The notes beneath the pieces were generated by a model, which was not told where the DNA came from, did no database searches, and saw only the letters and a program-made list of their open reading frames with translations. From Bacteroidaceae bacterium (GTDB lineage: Bacteria; Bacteroidota; Bacteroidia; Bacteroidales; Bacteroidaceae): a stretch of 58,323 nt of DNA. A program made the position numbers and the translations under genes. Below, in pieces: positions 42,061-50,648 of this stretch (its first letter is position 1; each line of letters opens with the position of its first letter). The stretch lies in NCBI GenBank assembly GCA_017616445.1, contig JAFZYE010000024.1:1-58323 (forward strand). Reading direction: 5' to 3'.

Positions 42061-42123
42061 TAGGTGGACAACGAATGTCGTCCAATAATCTGACTACAAA
42101 TAAATAATTATACCAATACTAAA

Positions 42124-44067
42124 ATGAGTTACTTACAATTTGAGAAAACATTGTTGACGAACTTGCAAGAAGCGCTTCCAAAAGAGATTCTTCGCACCAA
42201 CCGTTCGGGTGCATACTCTTCGTCATCAATCGTTGACTGCAACACTCGCAAATATCATGGTTTGCTTGTCGTTCCCGTTCCAGAGATTGATGACAACACC
42301 CATGTACTGCTCTCATCACTCGATGAAACAGTCATCCAGCACGGAGCGGAATTCAATCTCGGACTTCACAAGTACGCCGGCGACGTGTTCAGTCCGAACG
42401 GACACAAATACATTCGTGAATTCACCTGGGACAAGATTCCGACAACACTCTATCGTGTGGGTGGTGTCATCTTGAAGAAAGAAAAGGTGTTCCAACATTT
42501 CCATAACAGAGTGCTGATACGTTACACGCTGGTCGATGCCCACTCCGTAACAACCCTTCGCTTACGACCGTTCCTTGCTTTCCGTGCAGCCAACCAGCTG
42601 ACACACGAGAACGCTGCAATCAACCGTAACTACGAGGAGGTGGACAACGGCATCAAGACATGCTTGTACGATGGATATCCGTATCTGTATATGCAGACTA
42701 ACAAAAAGGCAGAGTATGTCTTCACTCCGAACTGGTACAAGGGCATTGAATATCCAAAGGATCAGGAACTGGGATATGACTACTCGGAAGACCTCTACGT
42801 GCCTGGTTACTTTGAGTTCAACATCAAGAAAGGTGAAAGTGTTATCTTCTCTGCTGGATTAGAGGAAATCAATACACGGACACTGAAGAAGACATTCGAC
42901 GAAGAAATTGAGGTCCACACCCCACGCGATAGTTTCCATCAATGCTTAATTAACGCAGCTCACCAGTTCCATAATAAGAAAAAAGGTGAGCACTATATCC
43001 TTGCAGGCTACCCTTGGTTCAAAGCCCGTGCACGCGACACATTTGTTTCATTGCCAGGTCTGACGCTGGCCAATGATGAGACCGAACGTTTCATCAGCGC
43101 AATGAAAACTGCAGAGAAAGCCATCAACGACTTCATCGCAGGCAAACCAATCTCTGTAAAGATTTATGAGATGGATGCCCCAGATGTACTGCTATGGGCA
43201 GTCTGGAGCATTCAGCAATATGCACGGATTGTCGACATGAACGATGCTGTAAAACGCTATGGACCATTGGTTGAGAAAATCGTAAACTATATCCAGCAAG
43301 GCAAACATCCAAACCTCACACTTCACGAGAACGGTATGCTCTACACCAACGGAACAGAACGTCCGGCAACTTGGATGAACTCCACCATCAACGGACGGCC
43401 CGTTGTTCCACGCACAGGGTATATCGTTGAGATTTGTGCCCTATGGTACAACGCCCTTATCTTTGTATCACAGATTCTGGAGTCGCAGAACAAACAGGAG
43501 GAAGCAGAGAAACTGAAAGCGATTGCTGCTGAATGCGGCAAGTCATTCCGCGAAACGTTCATCAATGACTATGGATACCTGATGGACTATGTTGACGGAA
43601 TGAATATCTCATGGGAGGTACGTCCAAACATGCTGATTGCTACTTCGCTCGAAAACACACCGCTCACGATGGCGGAACGCAAGAGTGTTTTCGACATCTG
43701 CACCAAAGAACTGCGTACACCAAAGGGTATTCGTTCGCTTTCACCAAAGAGCGGTGCTTACAACCCAATCTACCAAGGTGGTCAGCAAGAGCGTGATGCC
43801 GCCTACCATCAAGGCACCGTATGGCCATTCATGCTGGGATTCTATCTGGAAACCTGCATGAAGATTTACAAACGCAGCGGGCTCTCGTTTGTTGACCGCA
43901 GCCTCATCGGACTTGAGGAAGAAATGCTCTATCATGGAATCGGAACCCTTCCTGAACTCTTCGACGGAAACCCACCATTCCATGGACGTGGCGCACTTTC
44001 GTTCGCCATGAATGTAGCAGCCATTCTCCGTGTGAATAAATTATTGTCTAAGTATTATAATTATTAA
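42124..44067 (+). CDS. Glycogen debranching enzyme (amylo-alpha-1,6-glucosidase)
   Basis: A 647-aa enzyme with an N-terminal GDE-type beta domain (RTNRSGAYSSSSIVDCNTRKYHGLLV, about 20-45) and a C-terminal (alpha/alpha)6 barrel (HYILAGYPWFKARARDTFVSLPGL near 285-310; QQERDAAYHQGTVWPFMLGFY near 550-570). Ends at HGRGALSFAMNVAAILRVNKLL. It removes alpha-1,6 branches from glycogen-like glucans. First of three genes, followed 15 nt later by the glycosyltransferase. No signal peptide, so it acts in the cytoplasm. Confidence 0.93.
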   Translation: MSYLQFEKTLLTNLQEALPKEILRTNRSGAYSSSSIVDCNTRKYHGLLVVPVPEIDDNTHVLLSSLDETVIQHGAEFNLGLHKYAGDVFSPNGHKYIREFTWDKIPTTLYRVGGVILKKEKVFQHFHNRVLIRYTLVDAHSVTTLRLRPFLAFRAANQLTHENAAINRNYEEVDNGIKTCLYDGYPYLYMQTNKKAEYVFTPNWYKGIEYPKDQELGYDYSEDLYVPGYFEFNIKKGESVIFSAGLEEINTRTLKKTFDEEIEVHTPRDSFHQCLINAAHQFHNKKKGEHYILAGYPWFKARARDTFVSLPGLTLANDETERFISAMKTAEKAINDFIAGKPISVKIYEMDAPDVLLWAVWSIQQYARIVDMNDAVKRYGPLVEKIVNYIQQGKHPNLTLHENGMLYTNGTERPATWMNSTINGRPVVPRTGYIVEICALWYNALIFVSQILESQNKQEEAEKLKAIAAECGKSFRETFINDYGYLMDYVDGMNISWEVRPNMLIATSLENTPLTMAERKSVFDICTKELRTPKGIRSLSPKSGAYNPIYQGGQQERDAAYHQGTVWPFMLGFYLETCMKIYKRSGLSFVDRSLIGLEEEMLYHGIGTLPELFDGNPPFHGRGALSFAMNVAAILRVNKLLSKYYNY

Positions 44068-44082
44068 TAAGGAGGAAACGAT

Positions 44083-45345
44083 ATGAGAGTATTAATGTTT
44101 GGATGGGAATTTCCCCCTAAGATATATGGTGGATTGGCTGTTGCATCCTACGGTATCACCAAAGGACTAAGCCTTCAACCCGACATGGAAACCATCTTCT
44201 GCCTGCCGAAACCGACAGGCGAAGAGGAGTCGTTCCTGAAGATTATCGGAATGAACCAAGTGCCGATTGTGTACAAAGGTCACGACTACGACTACGTGAA
44301 ACACCGTCTGCCCAATTACATGACGCCGGAAGAGTACTACCATTTCCGTGATCATATCTATGCAGACTTCTCCTACATGCATACCAACGATATGGGTTGC
44401 ATGGAGTTTGCTGGTGGCTATCCTGGGAATCTGCATGAAGAAATCAACAACTTCTCCATCATCTCCGGAGTCGTAGCACGTGCTGAACAATTCGACATCA
44501 TACATGCTCACGACTGGCTCACCTACCCTGCAGGTGTACATGCTAAGATGGTCAGCGGAAAACCACTATGCATACATGTCCATGCTACCGATTTCGACCG
44601 TAGCCGCGGAAAGGTCAACCCAACGGTTTACTCCATCGAGAAAAACGGAATGGATCATGCTGATTGCATCATGTGTGTAAGCGAGTTGACACGTCAAACC
44701 GTCATCAAGGAATATCACCAAGATCCTCGCAAGTGTTTTGCAATGCACAATGCAGTGTATCCACTTTCACAAGACCTGCTCGACATTCCTCGTCCTGACC
44801 ACTCGAAAGAGAAAGTGGTCACCTTCCTCGGACGTATCACCATGCAGAAAGGTCCGGAATACTTCGTTGAAGCAGCTGCATTGGTTTTGCAACGTACCCA
44901 TAATATCCGATTCTGTATGGCGGGTTCAGGTGACATGCTTGAAGCCATGATTGAACTGGTGGCTCGACGCGGCATTGCCGACCGTTTCCACTTCCCAGGA
45001 TTCCAGCGAGGTCGACAAGTGTACGAAACCTACAAGAACTCAGATGTGTTCGTCATGCCTTCTGTCAGCGAACCGTTTGGTATAGCACCACTCGAGGCAA
45101 TGCAATGTGGCACACCGTCCATCATATCCAAGCAATCCGGTTGTGGTGAAATCTTGGAGAAGGTCATCAAAGTCGATTATTGGGACATTCATGCAATGGC
45201 TGATGCCATCTACTCCATCTGTACCAATCCGTCACTCTTCAAATACCTTCAGGAAGAAGGCATTAAGGAAGTTGACGAAATCACATGGGAGAAAGTCGGA
45301 TTGCGCATTCGCAAACTGTACAATCAGTGTTTAGGTATGAATTAA
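44083..45345 (+). CDS. Glycosyltransferase, glycogen-synthase-like (GT4/GT5)
   Basis: A 420-aa GT-B-fold glycosyltransferase. N-terminal MRVLMFGWEFPPKIYGGLAV has the KxxGGL loop of glycogen/starch synthases, and the C-terminal SEPFGIAPLEAMQCGTPSI has the E-x7-E sugar-nucleotide motif. An embedded HAHDWLTYPAG supports the GT5-like reading. In Bacteroidales this gene sits between a debranching enzyme and a GH57, as here, pointing to storage-glucan metabolism. Donor (UDP- or ADP-glucose) not determinable. Confidence 0.9.
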   Translation: MRVLMFGWEFPPKIYGGLAVASYGITKGLSLQPDMETIFCLPKPTGEEESFLKIIGMNQVPIVYKGHDYDYVKHRLPNYMTPEEYYHFRDHIYADFSYMHTNDMGCMEFAGGYPGNLHEEINNFSIISGVVARAEQFDIIHAHDWLTYPAGVHAKMVSGKPLCIHVHATDFDRSRGKVNPTVYSIEKNGMDHADCIMCVSELTRQTVIKEYHQDPRKCFAMHNAVYPLSQDLLDIPRPDHSKEKVVTFLGRITMQKGPEYFVEAAALVLQRTHNIRFCMAGSGDMLEAMIELVARRGIADRFHFPGFQRGRQVYETYKNSDVFVMPSVSEPFGIAPLEAMQCGTPSIISKQSGCGEILEKVIKVDYWDIHAMADAIYSICTNPSLFKYLQEEGIKEVDEITWEKVGLRIRKLYNQCLGMN

Positions 45346-45397
45346 GCCCTGCTCCTATTTAAACAATTAAACTAACAAACTACTAAACCAATATACA

Positions 45398-46930
45398 ATG
45401 GCTAAAACAATTTGTTTATATTTCGAGATTCATCAAATCATACATCTCAAACGCTACCGTTTCTTTGATATCGGTCGCGACCACTACTATTATGACGACT
45501 ATGAGAACGAGCGTAGCATCAACGACATCGCTGAGCACTCATACGTGCCTGCCCTTCAGACACTCATCGAGATGGCGAAGGAAAACGGTAAGTTCTTCAA
45601 GGTTGCACTCTCACTCTCCGGCGTAGGTCTCGAACAGTTGGAGATGCACGCTCCTCAGGTGATTGATTTGCTTCAGGAGCTCAATTCAACTGGATGTGTG
45701 GAATTCCTCTGCGAGCCATATAGCCACGGACTTGCTTCTCTCGGCAACGAAGAGAGTTTCCGCGACGAGTGTATGCGCATGAAAGCAAAAATCAAGGAAC
45801 TCTTCGGACAATCGCCAAAGGTATTCCGCAACAGCTCACTCATCTATTCCGATGAGATTGGTGCACAGGTAGCGGCAATGGGATTCAAGGGTATGCTCAC
45901 CGAAGGTGCTAAACACATCCTGGGATGGAAGTCGCCACACTTCATCTACAACTGTGCCCTCAATCCTAACCTCAAGCTCTTGCTGAGAGATTACAAACTG
46001 AGTGATGACATCAGCCTACGTTTCAACAACTCCGACTGGAGCGAATATCCACTCTTCGCAGACAAATATGTTGACTGGATTGCTGCCCTCCCAGAGGAAG
46101 AGAACGTCATTAACATCTTCATGGAGCTCTGCGCTCTCGGCATCTTCCAGCCACTGAGCAGTAACATCCTGCAATTCCTCAAAGCGATTCCCGCATGTGC
46201 GAAAGCACGAGGCATCACCTTCTCTACTCCATCAGAACTATGCAGCAAGGGGAAGTCGGTCGGCAGTTTGGATGTTCCTTACAACATCAGTTGGGTGGAC
46301 GAAGAGCGTAACACCAGCTGCTGGCTTGGCAACTGTATGCAGCGCGAGGCATTCGACAAGCTCTACAGCGTTGCCGATCGTGTTCGCATCTGCACAGATC
46401 GCCGCATCAAACAAGACTGGGACTACCTGCAGGCATCAAACAACTTCCGTTTCATGACCACCAAGCACACCAGTGTTGGTATGAATCGAGGCATCTATGA
46501 CAGTCCTTACGACGCATTCACCAACTACATGAATATCCTTGGTGACTTCATCAACCGTGTCAATGCACTTTATCCTATCGATATGGATAACGAAGAACTC
46601 AACTCACTCCTCACAACCATCAAGAACCAAGGCGAGGAGATTGAGGCGAAAGACCGTAAGATTGAGAAGTTGCAGGCAGAACTGGAGAAGTATCATCCTT
46701 CTGTCTACAAGACAAAAGAAGAACCTGCTCCTGCAAAGGGAACTGCAACAAAGAAACCTGTTGCCAAGAAAGCCACAACAGCAAAAAGGCCACGACAGCA
46801 AAGAAAGCTCCAACGGCCAAAAAGGCTCCGGCAAAGAAATAATGAGTCATGCGATAACTTGATTGCTGACATACCATCCCTCGCATCGAATGGTGCGGGG
46901 GATGATTGTTTTCTGCTATTCGCAGAATAG
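45398..46930 (+). CDS. GH57 alpha-amylase-like enzyme with frameshifted lysine-rich tail
   Basis: A 510-aa GH57-family enzyme. Core residues 1-430 (YFEIHQIIHLKRYRFFDIG, VEFLCEPYSHGLASL with the nucleophile Glu in CEP, FKGMLTEGAKHILGWKS). After about 430 comes a coiled segment (IEAKDRKIEKLQAELEKY) and a Lys/Ala/Pro/Thr tail. The annotated frame changes at the A-run 46783-46787. One base earlier, the alternative frame continues AKKATTAKKAPTAKKAPAKK and stops at 46841-46843; the current frame instead runs 40 extra residues of poor quality. So the natural end is probably 46843, reached by a -1 shift, a sequencing error or a real indel. Confidence 0.85.
   Translation: MAKTICLYFEIHQIIHLKRYRFFDIGRDHYYYDDYENERSINDIAEHSYVPALQTLIEMAKENGKFFKVALSLSGVGLEQLEMHAPQVIDLLQELNSTGCVEFLCEPYSHGLASLGNEESFRDECMRMKAKIKELFGQSPKVFRNSSLIYSDEIGAQVAAMGFKGMLTEGAKHILGWKSPHFIYNCALNPNLKLLLRDYKLSDDISLRFNNSDWSEYPLFADKYVDWIAALPEEENVINIFMELCALGIFQPLSSNILQFLKAIPACAKARGITFSTPSELCSKGKSVGSLDVPYNISWVDEERNTSCWLGNCMQREAFDKLYSVADRVRICTDRRIKQDWDYLQASNNFRFMTTKHTSVGMNRGIYDSPYDAFTNYMNILGDFINRVNALYPIDMDNEELNSLLTTIKNQGEEIEAKDRKIEKLQAELEKYHPSVYKTKEEPAPAKGTATKKPVAKKATTAKRPRQQRKLQRPKRLRQRNNESCDNLIADIPSLASNGAGDDCFLLFAE
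46783..46787 (+). other. A-run with frame change in GH57 tail
   Basis: GCAAAAAGG. Reading GCA AAA AAG would need one extra A and restores the AKKA repeat frame to a TAA at 46841. A P-site tRNA-Lys can slip back one base on AAAA here. Confidence 0.6.
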
Positions 46931-47078
46931 AAATAGGTCGTTTTGGAAGTATTATTCTGCGATAAGTGCAAAAAAATGGTATAAAAGGCATTCATTCTCG
47001 TTTTTTATGCTTAACTTTGTGCCAAATATGCGAATATATATTTTGTTCACAACAATTAATACCAAAAACAAACAAAAC

Positions 47079-47801
47079 ATGAAAGCATTACTAGCATTCG
47101 CAGTTGCATCTTTGTTCGGTATGTCAGTTTACGCTGCTCCAGGTGGTGGAGACGGTGATAAGGACGACCTCACAAAGGAAAATGTGCAACCAACGTTGGC
47201 TGACTACTTCAGCCCTGTGTCTAAAAACGTAGCAAAACCCGATGCAAAGGGATTCATCCGCAGATGGTTATTGCTTGAGCCTATCGACAAACCAAACCGT
47301 AGCAACACGGTATTCACTGACTCTTACATCCGTGAGAACTTCAGCCAGCAGTACTTCTCTGGACAGTTTACCGACATCCCAACTGACGGTAAAACAGAGA
47401 AAGTGGGTGAGCAGGAACTGAAATGGCATGCGTTTGACGCTACACGCTACAACGTGAAGCTTTTCCGTTTCGCATCAGGATTGGAGAAGCAAGTATATGG
47501 CGTGCTGTTCTGGGCTGTTACCATCATCGACTGCCCTGAGGACATTTCAAATGTACGTCTGGCCGTAGGTTCAAACTCAGCATCGATGTGGTGGCTCAAT
47601 GGTGAAGAAGCTGTCATCCTCTCAGGCGACCGCCGTATGGTTGTCGATGACGTGATGTCAGGACGTCTCAACCTGAAGAAGGGAAAGAACGTGCTTCGCG
47701 GCGCTGTCATCAACGGTCCAGGTATGAGCGACTTCTGTGTCCGTTTCATCAAGGAGAACGGCGAACCATTAACCAACGTATCTGTAACCTTAACTAAATA
47801 A
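47079..47801 (+). CDS. Secreted jelly-roll-like protein of unknown function
   Basis: A 240-aa secreted protein; signal peptide MKALLAFAVASLFGMSVYAA. After a Gly/Asp-rich stretch (GGGDGDKDD) come segments typical of a galactose-binding-like beta-sandwich (FIRRWLLLEPIDK, YGVLFWAVTIIDCPEDISNVRLAVGSNSASMWWLNGEEAV, RGAVINGPGMSDFCVRFI), the type used as N-terminal domains of acetylxylan esterases and GH enzymes. It is 9 nt before the GH43 gene and probably cotranscribed, a partner or carbohydrate-binding protein. No catalytic residues identified. Confidence 0.6.
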   Translation: MKALLAFAVASLFGMSVYAAPGGGDGDKDDLTKENVQPTLADYFSPVSKNVAKPDAKGFIRRWLLLEPIDKPNRSNTVFTDSYIRENFSQQYFSGQFTDIPTDGKTEKVGEQELKWHAFDATRYNVKLFRFASGLEKQVYGVLFWAVTIIDCPEDISNVRLAVGSNSASMWWLNGEEAVILSGDRRMVVDDVMSGRLNLKKGKNVLRGAVINGPGMSDFCVRFIKENGEPLTNVSVTLTK

Positions 47802-47810
47802 TCGGCAATT

Positions 47811-49622
47811 ATGAAACAGTATAAGAACATCATAAAGGGCTTTGGAGCCCTCGTAGGTATCATGCTGAGTCAGTCAGCAATGGCACAAATCGGCGCACCA
47901 TTCATCCACGACCCATCAACCATCGTGGAGTGTGACGGTAAATACTATACATTCGGAACAGGTGGCGGCGGCCTCATCTCTGAGGACGGTTGGACTTGGA
48001 ACAGCGGAGCACAGCGTCCTGGTGGCGGTGCAGCTCCTGATGCATTGAAGATTGGCGACCGCTATCTCGTTGCTTATAGCGCTACTGGTGGTGGACTTGG
48101 TGGTGGACATGCAGGTCGTATCCTTGTGATGTGGAACAAGACCCTCGACCCAGAGTCTCCTGACTTCAAGTTCTCAGAACCTATCGAAGTAGCTCGTTCT
48201 ATTCAGGACGAAGACTGCGATGCAATCGATGCAGGTCTGTTGCTCGATCCTAAGACTGGTCGTCTGTGGGTAACCTACGGAACCTACTTCGGACATATCC
48301 GTATGGTCGAAATCGATCCTAAGACAGGTGAGCGCGTTAAGGGCAATAAGGCAAAGAATGTAGCTATCGACTGCGAGGCTTCTGACCTTATCTATAAAGA
48401 TGGTTGGTACTATCTGCTTGGAACTCACGGCACATGCTGCGACGGAGGCAACTCTACCTATAACATCGTCTGCGGCCGTTCAAAGAACGTAACTGGTCCA
48501 TTCATCGACAACGTTGGTCGTGACATGTTGGAAGGTGGTGGCCGTATGGTCATCGCTGGTAGCGGACGTACTTGGGGTGCTGGTCACTTCGGTCGCTACG
48601 TCGTAGCTGACGGAGTTGAGAAGATGTCTCTCCACTGGGAGGCAGACCTCGACCAGGGTGGTCGTAGCGTATTGGCAATCCGCCCAATCATTTGGAAGAA
48701 CGGATGGCCAGTAGGTGGCGAGCTCTTTAAGGAAGGTACATATGAAATCGAATCAGAACGTCGTGGCTATTCACTTGAACTCGTTGTTGACTTCGTTCGC
48801 ATGAACCGTGGCGGCGGCATGTTCGGTGGCATGGGTGGCTTCGGCGGTTTCGGCGGTATGGGCGGTGGCGCTCAACGTCCTGCTGGTGCTGCTGGCGCTC
48901 AGCGTCCAGCTAACGGACAGGCTCCTGCTGGTGCAGGTCAGGCTCCTGCCGGCGGCTTCGGTGGTTTTGGCGGCTTTGGCGCAGGTGCTCCTCAAGGTGC
49001 AGGTGCTCCTCAAGGCGCTCAACGTCCAGCTAACGCACAGGGTGCTCCTGCTGGTGCTCAAGGTGGTCAGGCTCCTGCTGGCTTCGGTGGCATGGGCGGC
49101 TTTGGCGGCATGGGAGGCTTTGGTGGCGGTGCTGCAGGTGGCGCAGCCGGTGGTGCTCAGCGTGCTACAGCTCAGGCAGCTCCTCAGCCAGTTGCTTCAC
49201 AGACTCTTGCTGACGTTATCGAAGATTGGCCAAAGGGCGAAATCCGCGTTCGTATGGCCGACTATATGGGTCGTCCTCATCAGCGTTGGACCATCACAGC
49301 CGTTCCTGAGGCTGGTGGTTACCTCGGAGGTCCTTACTTCAAGATTATCATCGCTGGCACAAATCGTGCACTCGCTGCAACAGCAGACAAGGAAGTTACT
49401 TCTGTTCCTAAGTTCACAGGTGCTCCTGAGCAGCTCTGGCGCATCGACCAGTGTACTGACGGTACTTACCGCATCATGCCAAAGGCTGTTCCTGGAACAG
49501 ACGAAGAACTTGTGCTGATGTCAGCAGGTGACTGTACTCCTACCCTCGGCAAATGGGACTTCAACAGCGACAACTGCAAGTGGAACTTCAAAGACATGAG
49601 CAAGGATATCACCGTAAGATAA
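47811..49622 (+). CDS. GH43 glycosidase with long glycine/alanine-rich linker and ricin-like domain
   Basis: A 603-aa secreted enzyme. Signal peptide about 1-26. GH43 propeller residues: D34 (FIHDPS), D140 (AIDAGLLLD) and E189 (DCEASDLI). A first-blade loop holds GAQRPGGGAAP (67-77). Residues 333-463 are low complexity: GGMFGGMGGFGGFGG, AQRPA motifs (four), QAPAGG, GGFGGFGGFGA and GAGAPQGA units. Residues 467-603 are a ricin-type or RICIN-like carbohydrate-binding domain (LAATADKEV, EQLWRIDQ, KWNFKDM). Probably acts on arabinoxylan-like substrate. Follows the jelly-roll gene by 9 nt. Confidence 0.85.
   Translation: MKQYKNIIKGFGALVGIMLSQSAMAQIGAPFIHDPSTIVECDGKYYTFGTGGGGLISEDGWTWNSGAQRPGGGAAPDALKIGDRYLVAYSATGGGLGGGHAGRILVMWNKTLDPESPDFKFSEPIEVARSIQDEDCDAIDAGLLLDPKTGRLWVTYGTYFGHIRMVEIDPKTGERVKGNKAKNVAIDCEASDLIYKDGWYYLLGTHGTCCDGGNSTYNIVCGRSKNVTGPFIDNVGRDMLEGGGRMVIAGSGRTWGAGHFGRYVVADGVEKMSLHWEADLDQGGRSVLAIRPIIWKNGWPVGGELFKEGTYEIESERRGYSLELVVDFVRMNRGGGMFGGMGGFGGFGGMGGGAQRPAGAAGAQRPANGQAPAGAGQAPAGGFGGFGGFGAGAPQGAGAPQGAQRPANAQGAPAGAQGGQAPAGFGGMGGFGGMGGFGGGAAGGAAGGAQRATAQAAPQPVASQTLADVIEDWPKGEIRVRMADYMGRPHQRWTITAVPEAGGYLGGPYFKIIIAGTNRALAATADKEVTSVPKFTGAPEQLWRIDQCTDGTYRIMPKAVPGTDEELVLMSAGDCTPTLGKWDFNSDNCKWNFKDMSKDITVR
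48807..49200. repeat. Low-complexity GGFGG/AQRPA coding repeats
   Basis: Codon-level repeats GGCGGCTTCGGTGGT-like and GCTCAACGTCCAGCTAAC-like units (encoding AQRPAN) recur several times. The reverse strand is open in places as a result, which explains spurious frames here. Confidence 0.85.
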
Positions 49623-49641
49623 TCCTATCATATACATCATC

Positions 49642-49673
49642 AAAGGGGAGTAAGTATCGTCTTGCTCCCCTTT
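49642..49673. terminator. Bidirectional terminator
   Basis: AAAGGGGAGTAAG pairs with CTTGCTCCCCTTT (one G-T), 6-nt loop, T-tract on the plus strand and A-tract on the minus, between two convergent transcripts. Confidence 0.85.
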
Positions 49674-49693
49674 ATTTATTATAATAAGGTGTA

Positions 49694-50098
49694 TTAGTTC
49701 CTTACCAACAAGTCATAACGTATATTATCATCTGCCACAGAACGGCCTACAGATGGTTGGTGCTTAGGTTGAGATGTGGAGGCACGGTATATTTTAGGAG
49801 TAGGTGCAGGCACTATAGGGTCATCTGCAACCTTTGGTTCCTGTGGTGGTTGCTGAGTCGGCACCTCGATATAAACAGTATCCACAAGTGCGGTAAGCGG
49901 AGCGTCATTCTGAGGACGTTGTGCCCATAAACCAACGAAGAAACCAATGATAGCTGCCGCTGGGATAGCAACAAGCCATTTGGGGAAATGACGCCAAGGT
50001 CTTGTTTGCCGGAATTCGGAACGGACATACAATTGTTCGTTCTCTTCATCTCGCAGTTGTCGAGCTGTACGGATGATGTCTTGTTCAGTGATATTCAT
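49694..50098 (-). CDS. Membrane protein after ECF sigma gene (anti-sigma-like)
   Basis: A 134-aa protein with one membrane helix (KWLVAIPAAAIIGFFVGLWAQ, about 40-60), a basic N-terminal cytoplasmic part with no zinc-finger motif, and a Pro-rich periplasmic tail ending RYDLLVRN. It overlaps the sigma gene by 14 nt, as anti-sigma factors do, but it does not match known anti-sigma domains. Role as an anti-sigma is inferred from position only. Confidence 0.6.
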   Translation of the reverse strand: MNITEQDIIRTARQLRDEENEQLYVRSEFRQTRPWRHFPKWLVAIPAAAIIGFFVGLWAQRPQNDAPLTALVDTVYIEVPTQQPPQEPKVADDPIVPAPTPKIYRASTSQPKHQPSVGRSVADDNIRYDLLVRN

Positions 50099-50645
50099 AT
50101 TGTTTCAGATTTTGCTTGATGATATTCATTGTTTTGTGCAGACGCGATTTCACCGTTCCTTCGGGGAGATTGGTGATTCGCGCTATTTGGGGAACTGTCA
50201 GTTCCTCTTCATAGTGGAGCGAAAAGAGCATCGCGTATGGTTCGGGGAGTTTTCGTAACACTTCACGAAGGGCTTCATGAAGACCTTTCATGTCTAGTTC
50301 AACTTCAATACTAACCTCATCGGTGATGTCCACATCCTCATCAGAAACCATTTCCAACTGGTTACGATGGTGATTCCGACAAAGGTTATAGGCGATGGTG
50401 AAGAGCCAGGCACGAAAGTTACTCCCTTCGTGATAGGTTTCACGGGCGGCATAGAGACGCAGAAACGTGTCGTGCATGAAATCGGCAGCGAGGTCGGCAT
50501 CGTCGCCTAACCTTCGGACGAAGAAACCCTGCAACCGTCGGGCATAACGGTTGTAGAGTTCCTCGAAGGCACGGTCGCTACCTCTGGCGGCACGTTCCAT
50601 CAGTTGCTCATCGGACTGTGCCGATAGTCGTAGGGGTATCAGCAT
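50085..50645 (-). CDS. ECF-type RNA polymerase sigma factor
   Basis: A 186-aa sigma-70 family factor. Region 2 at about 25-95 (AFEELYNRYARRLQGFF...ADFMHDTFLRLYAARETYHEGSNFRAWLFTIAYNLCRNHHR) and region 4 at about 125-180 (LRKLPEPYAMLFSLHYEEELTVPQIARITNLPEGTVKSRLHKTMNIIK). It lacks region 3. It directs transcription of an unknown set of genes. It lies 3 nt from the secreted-protein gene and overlaps the membrane-protein gene, suggesting one regulatory unit. Confidence 0.92.
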   Translation of the reverse strand: MLIPLRLSAQSDEQLMERAARGSDRAFEELYNRYARRLQGFFVRRLGDDADLAADFMHDTFLRLYAARETYHEGSNFRAWLFTIAYNLCRNHHRNQLEMVSDEDVDITDEVSIEVELDMKGLHEALREVLRKLPEPYAMLFSLHYEEELTVPQIARITNLPEGTVKSRLHKTMNIIKQNLKQYEYH

Positions 50646-50648
50646 AAC

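Noticed and set aside
48808-49518. 236-codon frame in the GH43 glycine-rich region
   Set aside because: Arises from repetitive GC-rich codons read in another frame; only Leu/Val/Ala repeats.
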